A DNA stretch of 11,147 nucleotides from CAZWRK01 sp964635875 (GTDB lineage Bacteria > Pseudomonadota > Gammaproteobacteria > Burkholderiales > Aquaspirillaceae). Location: assembly GCA_964635875.1 (NCBI GenBank), contig CAZWRK010000131.1:1-11147 (forward strand), written 5' to 3'. This document shows positions 6,699 to 11,147 of this stretch, piece after piece. The notes under the pieces are model-generated. The model was not told the DNA's origin. It saw only the letters and a program-made list of their open reading frames with translations, and did not search any database. Numbering within the stretch: the stretch's first letter is position 1; each line of letters opens with the position of its first letter. Both the position numbers and the translations under genes were made by a program.

Positions 6699-8174
6699 TC
6701 AGCCCCTCGCCATCATGGGCGCGCCAAAACCGAAGTTGCGCGCGACGACCCGGTGGCCCCCGACTTTGCCAACGGCGCCTGGGAACTTCTTCTCGATGTC
6801 CTGGGCCATCGGGCCCACCGTCTTCGGGTAGGTCTTGGGATCGCCTTTGTACCGATATGCGTACATCGGCAGGCCCGTCTGAGGATCCTCGCCGAGCTTC
6901 TTGATGTCCGTCTTGTCCTCGCGGTCTGACGAGGAAAGCAGGCCCAGCAGGCCACCGAGGCCCGTCATGCCCAGCGCCGAGGATCCGGAGAGGGATAGGG
7001 CGTTGGCGATCGACGCGCCCGTGCTGGCGCCGCCCAGGCCCGACAGCCAGGGGTTGCTGGCTGTGGTCGGGGACGTGGTCGTCTGGCTCTTGCCGTACGG
7101 GGTCATGCCCAGCGCCGAGAGGCGCAGGTTGAGCATGTCCATCGGGTAGGCCTGCTGCTCCTGGAAGTTGTTGTAGGCCAGGTCGAGGCCGGACTGCGTG
7201 TAGGCCGTCTGGCTCTTGCCGGCGGCCTCGAGCATGGCCAGCTCCTGGCTGGTGAGCTGCTGCCCGGTCTGCCCACCCTGGAGGAGCACCTTCGATGCGT
7301 TCGTGGCGTTCTGGGCGGCCGTCAGCCCGGCCTGCTGGTTGAGGCCCTGCGCCTGCATGGCGCGCGTGAGGTTGTTCTCGGCGATCTGGCTGTCCTGGCC
7401 CAGGCCGGACAGGGCGAGCTGGCCGGCGGACTGCATGCCCTGCAGGCCGAGCTGGGCGGCGCCGAGCTGCGCCTGCAGGCCCGCGGTCTGGTTGGCCATG
7501 CCGGCCTGCAGGCCCCGGTTCATGTCCTGCGTCATCAGGTTCGCGCCGGTGTTGAAGGCCTGGTCGCGGAGCTGCGCCGACAGGGCGCCGGCGCTCTTCG
7601 CCGCCTCGGCGTTGACCACGCCCTCCATGACGCCGTGGCGCGACCCGCCGAAGGCCCCGGCGCTGATCGCCTGGTCGGCGGTCTGGTTCAGGCTGCGCTT
7701 CCGCTGGTCGTCGAGCGCCTGCATGGCGTAGCTCTCGACGTTGGACGTGTAGGGGCTCATGTAGGCGCCGATGTTCCCCGACAGGAACGACCCGGCGTTG
7801 ACCTGGCCGGCGTTGATGTTCGGCGCGCCGCCGGCGAGGCCCGAGATGAAGGGCGACAGGCCCGGCATGATCTGCGAGCCGTTGGTGCCCGCCGTGACCT
7901 GCGAGGGCGTGAAGCTCCCCGCGGCCTGGGCCATGTTCATGCCCGGCTGCATCGCCGCGACACCGTCACCCTGCAGGTCCCGCACGCCCTGCCAGGCGCC
8001 GGAGAGGTCGGCGCTCGGGGCGGCGATGCGCTGCCCGCCGTACTGCTGGAAGGGCTGGCTCGCGAGCTGCGTGGCGAGGTTGTAGTTGTCCTGCCCACCC
8101 TGGTCGATCCAGGCCGGCAGGCTCGTCGTCTGGGTGACCGTCTGGTAGGCCGGCTTGCTGCTGCCCTTGCTCAT
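6699..8174 (-). CDS. Virion protein with C-terminal Peptidase_S74-like segment
   Basis: A 491-residue protein. The start at 8174 is supported by GGAGG six bases upstream. The N-terminal region (SLPAWIDQGGQDNYNLATQL, then QQYGGQRIA) recurs, as far as I recall, in virion proteins of podovirus-like phages. Residues about 90-400 are rich in Ala, Gln, Gly and Leu with helical heptad-like spacing and no Cys. From residue 415 to the end is a compact Peptidase_S74 (intramolecular chaperone, self-cleaving) segment: SSDREDKTDIKKLG, LPMYAYRYKGDP, VGPMAQDIEKKFPGAV. The family's Ser-Asp scissile pair (S416-D417) and the Lys four residues after the Asp (K421) are present. S74 domains usually end trimeric tail fibres or spikes and are cut off after folding; here there is no obvious beta-helical fibre, so the domain may help oligomerise another kind of virion protein. 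Confidence 0.78.
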   Translation of the reverse strand: MSKGSSKPAYQTVTQTTSLPAWIDQGGQDNYNLATQLASQPFQQYGGQRIAAPSADLSGAWQGVRDLQGDGVAAMQPGMNMAQAAGSFTPSQVTAGTNGSQIMPGLSPFISGLAGGAPNINAGQVNAGSFLSGNIGAYMSPYTSNVESYAMQALDDQRKRSLNQTADQAISAGAFGGSRHGVMEGVVNAEAAKSAGALSAQLRDQAFNTGANLMTQDMNRGLQAGMANQTAGLQAQLGAAQLGLQGMQSAGQLALSGLGQDSQIAENNLTRAMQAQGLNQQAGLTAAQNATNASKVLLQGGQTGQQLTSQELAMLEAAGKSQTAYTQSGLDLAYNNFQEQQAYPMDMLNLRLSALGMTPYGKSQTTTSPTTASNPWLSGLGGASTGASIANALSLSGSSALGMTGLGGLLGLLSSSDREDKTDIKKLGEDPQTGLPMYAYRYKGDPKTYPKTVGPMAQDIEKKFPGAVGKVGGHRVVARNFGFGAPMMARG

Positions 8175-8175
8175 C

Positions 8176-8535
8176 TCAAACCTCCAGGGGCCGCTCGAAG
8201 ACGACCGCAGTCTCGCGCCACCCGTAGCGGGGCAGCACCCTCGTCCAGCCGCGCCGGCCGATCATCATGAGGCGGTCGCAGCCCTCGGCCTTCGCCAGGC
8301 TCTCCAGCTCGGGCTGCAGGCTCATCACGTCGTTGAGGTCGCCCGCGGCCACGTAGACCCGCAGGGCCCGCCACAGGCGGTGCGCCTCGATCTGCGTGAA
8401 GACCACGGCGCGCTGGTTGTGGAAGCACTGGGCGCGGCCGGCGCGGACCTCTTCCGCCAGCTCCTCGACCGTGTGGTCGCCCCCGCCCTGCTCGAGGGCG
8501 TCCTCCAACCTGGTGCGCAGCACGTGCTCGTTCAT
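8176..8535 (-). CDS. Small GNAT-like virion-locus protein
   Basis: A 119-residue protein starting MNEHVLRTRLEDALEQGG. I chose the ATG at 8535 because it forms a four-base ATGA overlap with the preceding stop and has AAGGAG ten bases upstream; the frame stays open further upstream only by chance. The sequence has the outline of a small GNAT-fold protein: a QCFHNQRAVVFTQIE strand pair, an LESLAKAEGCDRLMMIGRRG helix-strand with MIGRRGWTRVLPRYGW (about 91-106) near the end, and a final AVVFERPL strand. Similar small proteins occur next to internal virion protein genes in many podovirus-like phages. The usual acetyl-CoA pyrophosphate loop is not obvious, so it may be structural, not catalytic. Confidence 0.7.
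   Translation of the reverse strand: MNEHVLRTRLEDALEQGGGDHTVEELAEEVRAGRAQCFHNQRAVVFTQIEAHRLWRALRVYVAAGDLNDVMSLQPELESLAKAEGCDRLMMIGRRGWTRVLPRYGWRETAVVFERPLEV
8181..8185 (-). promoter_or_regulatory. Ribosome binding site (GGAGG) for the gene at 8174
   Basis: The minus strand reads GGAGG followed by six bases and ATG at 8174. The site lies in the last codons of the GNAT-like gene, whose TGA (8176-8178) is one base from that ATG, so the two are probably translationally coupled. Confidence 0.7.
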
Positions 8536-8774
8536 GGCCCCACGTCTCCTTGGGGAACCTCGGTCGCGGTGAGCACGCCCGTGTCGCTGACCGTCAGTCG
8601 AAAGACTTTCGCGGAAGGCGAAAGGAGTAGCACGCTCGGAACCGCTTCGGAAGTCCGCACGGTCCCCTGCAGGGCCTGGGCCAGGCGGCTGAGAACGTCG
8701 TTCATCCACCAGGGCTCCCACTGCGGGGGAGCCACCGGCATCTGGAAGAGGACGAGGTCGGGGTAGGGCTTCAT
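8532..8774 (-). CDS. Hypothetical small protein
   Basis: An 80-residue protein of unknown function, joined to the upstream gene by an ATGA overlap (8771-8774) and to the downstream one by another (8532-8535). The N-terminal half is aromatic and Pro-rich (PPQWEPWWMNDVLSRLAQAL); the C-terminal half looks like beta structure (SAKVFRLTVSDTGVLTATEV). No signal peptide or membrane segment is visible. The overlaps at both ends and codon use like its neighbours argue that it is real. A minor virion or assembly protein is a guess from position alone. Confidence 0.7.
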   Translation of the reverse strand: MKPYPDLVLFQMPVAPPQWEPWWMNDVLSRLAQALQGTVRTSEAVPSVLLLSPSAKVFRLTVSDTGVLTATEVPQGDVGP

Positions 8775-10279
8775 CGTTCGCCGGCCGGGGAGGTGTCGAG
8801 GAGGATGGGGCCGACGCTCCAGTCGACGTCCTGCGCGCTCTCGAAGCGCAGGCGCACGTCGCGGCCACCGAAGCGCATGTCGATCCAGCCGTCCGGCCGG
8901 GGCGTGTACGGGCCCTTGGTCGTTTCGGACCCGTCACGAGTGAGGCGCGTGTAGGCCTTCAGCTTCAGGGCGTTGTAGACGCCGCCGCTGTCGAGCTGGC
9001 CCTGCAGGACATCGAAGGTCCTGGCGCCGCCCTCGGCCGTGACGGGGCCGCTCTCGGCGTAGATCGTCCCCACGCGCGTGGCGTTGCTGGCCAGCCAGCC
9101 CACCTCGTGCCGGTAGACGTAGCCGTCCGCGCCCACGGCGATCGGCTTGTTGAAGCCCGACCCGTCGCTGGCCGCGGTGCGCGTGCGCGAGCCGATGGCC
9201 CACCAGTTCTCGGCGTAGTTCCAGATGACGTAGCTGTCGTTCTCGGAGCTGGTGCCGGAGGGGTAGTCCCACCAGATCTCGGGGAAGATGGCGTTTCGGG
9301 ACCCGCACACGCGGTTGCCCGCCACGTCGCGGTTGATGCGCGAGAAGACGTAGTCCGCGACATCGCACGGCAGGGGCAGGCAGGACCCGCCGTCGTAGGT
9401 CCAGAAGCCCTCCTGGCCCATCCACACGGCGCGGCCGGAGAAGGACACCACGGCGCCCGGCGCGATGGGCTGGACGCCCTCGGCGTGCGGCCCGGTGATA
9501 CCGTAGATGTAGGGCTGCCCGACATAGCGCACGAGCCACAGCTCGTCGTCGGAGAAGAGGATGTGCCCGTCGCGCACGCGGTGGATGCTCTGCAGGAGGC
9601 CGCCCGTGTCGATGTCGCGGTAACCCGCGGTGTTCGTCGTGCTGGCGTAGTCCCAATCCGTGTAATCCTCGCGGGAGCACCACGCCAGGCGCCTCGGCAA
9701 GCCACCGGCACCGGCCAGCAGGACGTGCCGCTCCGGCGTGACCACCATGGCCTGGTTGCCCGTGGGGGCACCCGCGATCGCCGCCAGGGGCGTGGCCGGC
9801 GTGGCCGGGTCCCACTTCAGCAGGCGCCCGTCGGACGAGCCCACGACAAGGAGCTGCTCGCCCCAGCTATCCAGGGACCAGGCGTAGGGCCGGGGCTGGA
9901 TGATGGGGCCCGCGGCGCGGGGCGTGCCGTAGGTGCCGTCGCTGTAGGGGCCGTCGCCGTAACCGCCCCCGGACGTGCCGGTCACCACGCCCACATAGTC
10001 GCCGGGCTCGATCGAAGTCAGGGCCCCGCCCTCGAAGAGGTAGACCTTCGCGTCGCAGGCAATGGCCATGCGAGCGGTGCCGGCGTTGTCGCGCCACGGC
10101 ATGACCCGCCGGGCGGGGCTCGCCACGGCGCCCGACGAGAGCGTCTCCCAGCCGCCGATCGGCTGCATGACCTTGCCGTACCAGCGGACACCCGAGGTGT
10201 CGAACCAGCGGCCCTTCGTCATCGCGGGGGTGCCGCCACGAACGACGCCCGGCGGCAGGTCGATCGGCTTGAGGCTCAC
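8771..10279 (-). CDS. Probable tail / head-tail (beta-propeller-like) virion protein
   Basis: A 502-residue protein starting with GTG at 10279, preceded by a GAGG-containing ribosome binding site and seven bases after the previous stop. It begins IDLPPGVVRGGTPAMTKGRW and continues with a region describing a strand-rich protein: many Trp, Gly and Tyr residues, a GYGDGPYSDGTYGTP segment, and repeated hydrophobic strand-like modules such as DELWLVRYVGQPYIYGI, RAVWMGQEGFWTYDGG and NDSYVIWNYAENWWAIG. This spacing resembles blades of a beta-propeller, the fold used by several podovirus tail-tube or DNA-stabilising proteins (P22 gp10 is one possible comparison). It has no signal peptide, membrane segment or catalytic motif. 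Its place just before the ejection-type genes fits a tail component. Family assignment is uncertain; a virion role is fairly safe. Confidence 0.7.
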   Translation of the reverse strand: MSLKPIDLPPGVVRGGTPAMTKGRWFDTSGVRWYGKVMQPIGGWETLSSGAVASPARRVMPWRDNAGTARMAIACDAKVYLFEGGALTSIEPGDYVGVVTGTSGGGYGDGPYSDGTYGTPRAAGPIIQPRPYAWSLDSWGEQLLVVGSSDGRLLKWDPATPATPLAAIAGAPTGNQAMVVTPERHVLLAGAGGLPRRLAWCSREDYTDWDYASTTNTAGYRDIDTGGLLQSIHRVRDGHILFSDDELWLVRYVGQPYIYGITGPHAEGVQPIAPGAVVSFSGRAVWMGQEGFWTYDGGSCLPLPCDVADYVFSRINRDVAGNRVCGSRNAIFPEIWWDYPSGTSSENDSYVIWNYAENWWAIGSRTRTAASDGSGFNKPIAVGADGYVYRHEVGWLASNATRVGTIYAESGPVTAEGGARTFDVLQGQLDSGGVYNALKLKAYTRLTRDGSETTKGPYTPRPDGWIDMRFGGRDVRLRFESAQDVDWSVGPILLDTSPAGER

Positions 10280-10286
10280 GGTGTCC

Positions 10287-10532
10287 TCACTTCCAAACGG
10301 CGCTCACAAGCGCCTCAGCCTTGCCGGACAGGAAACCCGCGATGCCGGCGATCGCCAGGAAGGCCCACCGGGCCCCGTCGGCCTTGGTCAGGACCCGGTC
10401 TACCTTCTCCAGGGTCTCGGCCATGCGCTCCACCACCTTGGTCAGGTCCTCCACCTGGACCTCAAGAGTGATGAGGCGGTCGCGCGTATCGTCAGTCATC
10501 GGGGGCCCCAGAAGCATCGCGTCGTACGTCAT
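10287..10532 (-). CDS. Small coiled-coil membrane protein, holin candidate
   Basis: An 81-residue protein. The start at 10532 (MTYDAM) has a well-placed GGGAG seven bases upstream; an internal ATG at 10499 (MTDDTRDRL) would overlap the o-spanin stop by eight bases and is the alternative. Residues about 19-50 form an amphipathic charged coiled coil (LEVQVEDL, VVERMAETLEKVDRVL); residues about 55-71 (RWAFLAIAGIAGFLSGK) form one hydrophobic segment. This layout matches XhlA-type small membrane proteins often annotated as holin or hemolysin in phages. Its position in the lysis cassette supports a lysis role, but a single-span protein is not a classical holin, so the exact function is open. Confidence 0.7.
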   Translation of the reverse strand: MTYDAMLLGPPMTDDTRDRLITLEVQVEDLTKVVERMAETLEKVDRVLTKADGARWAFLAIAGIAGFLSGKAEALVSAVWK

Positions 10533-10785
10533 CGTAAAACTCCCGATCCGCCTCGAGCCGGTCGTTGGCCGTCCGGAGCGCGCCCAGGGCGCGGGCCAGC
10601 ACGGCCTTCGGGTTATCGCCCTTCCGCACCGCGGGCACCGGAACCGGCGCGCCGAAGGTCGAGGGGGCGACTGGGAGGATTGGGCGGGGAGGCTCGGGGG
10701 TCGTAGATGCGACGCAGGCGCTCAACGTCATCAGCGCTGATGCTGCAATCGCACCCCGGACGAGGTTGCTCCAGACGGCGCACAT
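10492..10785 (-). CDS. Rz1-like outer-membrane spanin lipoprotein (o-spanin)
   Basis: A 97-residue protein. Residues 1-23 form a lipoprotein signal peptide (one Arg, then a hydrophobic AAIAASAL-type core) ending in the lipobox LSAC with C24 as the lipidated residue. The mature part opens with a Pro-rich stretch (TTPEPPRPILPVAPSTFGAP), characteristic of Rz1 proteins, and ends in a charged helical segment. The gene starts inside the i-spanin gene in another frame and overlaps it by 173 bases, then runs past its end: the overlapping (not fully embedded) Rz/Rz1 arrangement. Together with the i-spanin it should join inner and outer membranes and cause their fusion in the last step of lysis. Confidence 0.85.
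   Translation of the reverse strand: MCAVWSNLVRGAIAASALMTLSACVASTTPEPPRPILPVAPSTFGAPVPVPAVRKGDNPKAVLARALGALRTANDRLEADREFYDDVRRDASGAPDD
10540..10544 (-). promoter_or_regulatory. Ribosome binding site (GGGAG) for the gene at 10532
   Basis: The minus strand reads GGGAG, seven bases before ATG 10532. It lies inside the o-spanin gene and favours the longer start of the holin candidate over the internal ATG at 10499. Confidence 0.6.
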
Positions 10786-11050
10786 AATCTTCGATCTCCG
10801 CGTCTTTGTCAGCCGCCACCTTCGCCGCGGCCCGTGCCTTTTCGTTGGCTCGGTCGGCGATGTCCTGCGCTGCCTGGGCCTGCCGTCGAACCTCCTGCAA
10901 CTGAGCCTCGGTCGCCTTCTTGTTGCGTTCGAGTGTCTCGATCTCTGCCGACCGGTCGGCGTCCAGGTAGCCCTTCACATATCCGCCCCCGCCGGCCGCA
11001 AGGACCGTGAGGATGACGCCCAAGATCACCCACGGGTTCAGCCCAAACAT
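10613..11050 (-). CDS. Rz-like inner-membrane spanin (i-spanin)
   Basis: A 145-residue protein starting MFGLNPWVILGVILTVLAAG. The ATG at 11050 is chosen because GAGGAG stands eight bases upstream and the start gives an immediate N-terminal membrane anchor (about residues 6-24); the open frame further upstream is chance coding inside the endolysin. After the anchor comes a long charged coiled coil (about 30-95, Glu/Lys/Ala/Arg-rich), then a short Cys-containing segment GCDCSISADDVERLRRIYD typical of Rz-like proteins from GC-rich phages, and a Pro/Arg-rich tail encoded in the part shared with the o-spanin gene. It would span the periplasm and bind the o-spanin. The gene overlaps the endolysin stop by 13 bases. 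Confidence 0.85.
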   Translation of the reverse strand: MFGLNPWVILGVILTVLAAGGGGYVKGYLDADRSAEIETLERNKKATEAQLQEVRRQAQAAQDIADRANEKARAAAKVAADKDAEIEDYVRRLEQPRPGCDCSISADDVERLRRIYDPRASPPNPPSRPLDLRRAGSGARGAEGR

Positions 11051-11147
11051 AGCCGGCGCTCCTCGGCGCGGCGCCGGGCGAGGCCCGGCAGGGGGATGCC
11101 TTTCGCCTTGTTCCACATGAGGAAGGCGTCGCAGGACCCACTCCAGT
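11038..11147 (-). CDS. Endolysin, GH24 lysozyme family, C-terminal end only
   Basis: The last 35 codons of a gene that continues beyond the right edge, ending at TGA 11038-11040. The readable peptide includes CDAFLMWNKAKGIPLPGLAR followed by RRAEERRLCLG. This matches the conserved C-terminal end of phage GH24 (T4-type or lambdoid) lysozymes, in which a 'W..A.G....GLv.RR..Er.L' pattern is characteristic. Such enzymes cut the glycan strands of peptidoglycan. Its place directly before the spanin genes is the classical order of a lysis cassette. Catalytic residues lie outside the window, so the assignment rests on the tail motif and context. Confidence 0.75.
   Translation of the reverse strand, partial: WSGSCDAFLMWNKAKGIPLPGLARRRAEERRLCLG
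11059..11064 (-). promoter_or_regulatory. Ribosome binding site (GAGGAG) for the i-spanin
   Basis: The minus strand reads GAGGAG, eight bases before ATG 11050. It lies within the last codons of the endolysin gene and fixes the i-spanin start. Confidence 0.7.

Noticed and set aside
5555..6904. Plus-strand open frame of 449 codons
   Set aside because: Opposes the M15 peptidase, whose zinc-binding motifs prove the minus strand is coding; no motif in the plus frame.
8536..8937. N-terminal extension of the GNAT-like gene to 8937
   Set aside because: The extension overlaps two other coding genes, has Arg/Ser/Pro-rich shadow composition, and the ATG at 8535 has an ATGA coupling and a ribosome binding site.
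9107..10471. Plus-strand open frame of 454 codons
   Set aside because: Antisense to the 502-residue virion protein and the holin candidate; composition is that of a shadow frame.
11051..11116. Longer i-spanin start at 11116
   Set aside because: It would place 22 Pro/Arg-rich residues before the membrane anchor and lies in the endolysin gene; the start at 11050 has GAGGAG at good spacing.

Overview
The window is GC-rich and tightly packed and reads as part of the late region of a tailed bacteriophage (or prophage) of a Gram-negative bacterium. The Gram-negative host is inferred from an inner- and outer-membrane spanin pair at 10492-11050, which only makes sense for a cell with an outer membrane. 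The high GC and the style of the virion proteins suggest a proteobacterial, perhaps alphaproteobacterial, host and a podovirus-like particle. That last step is inference from general family resemblance, not from a marker gene in the window. No terminase, portal, capsid, polymerase or integrase gene is visible.

All genes but one lie on the minus strand and read from right to left as a single dense block from 11147 down to 585, with gaps of at most 7 bases or short overlaps of the ATGA type at every junction that can be read. The block opens with a lysis cassette: the 3' end of a GH24-type endolysin (cut by the window edge), an Rz-like inner-membrane spanin, an Rz1-like outer-membrane lipoprotein spanin in an overlapping frame, and a small coiled-coil plus membrane-anchor protein that is a holin candidate. 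A virion block follows: a 502-residue probable tail or head-tail protein, an 80-residue unknown, a 119-residue GNAT-like small protein, a 491-residue protein ending in a Peptidase_S74-type self-cleaving chaperone segment, an M15-type zinc peptidase, a 473-residue protein with a Pro/Ala-rich linker, and then one or two very large proteins, the last of which carries a SleB (Hydrolase_2)-like cell-wall hydrolase signature and a 72-bp tandem repeat. The gene order (tail protein, small GNAT-like protein, then successively larger Ala/Gly/Gln-rich proteins with muralytic domains) resembles the internal-virion or ejection module of podoviruses, in which proteins leave the capsid ahead of the DNA and open a path through the peptidoglycan.

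Two runs of exactly 100 N (2523-2622 and 4382-4481) interrupt the large-protein region. They are almost certainly scaffolding gaps of unknown true size. They change the apparent reading frame and hide whether the leftmost region is one cistron of about 1,300 codons or two genes.

At the left end a DUF6378-type phage gene (2-391, plus strand) converges on the late block. The 193-base space between the two stop codons is AT-richer than its surroundings and holds five exact copies of the heptamer GGGTACA/TGTACCC in both orientations, including a 17-bp palindrome and an 11-bp inverted repeat. This is the least explained non-coding structure in the window.
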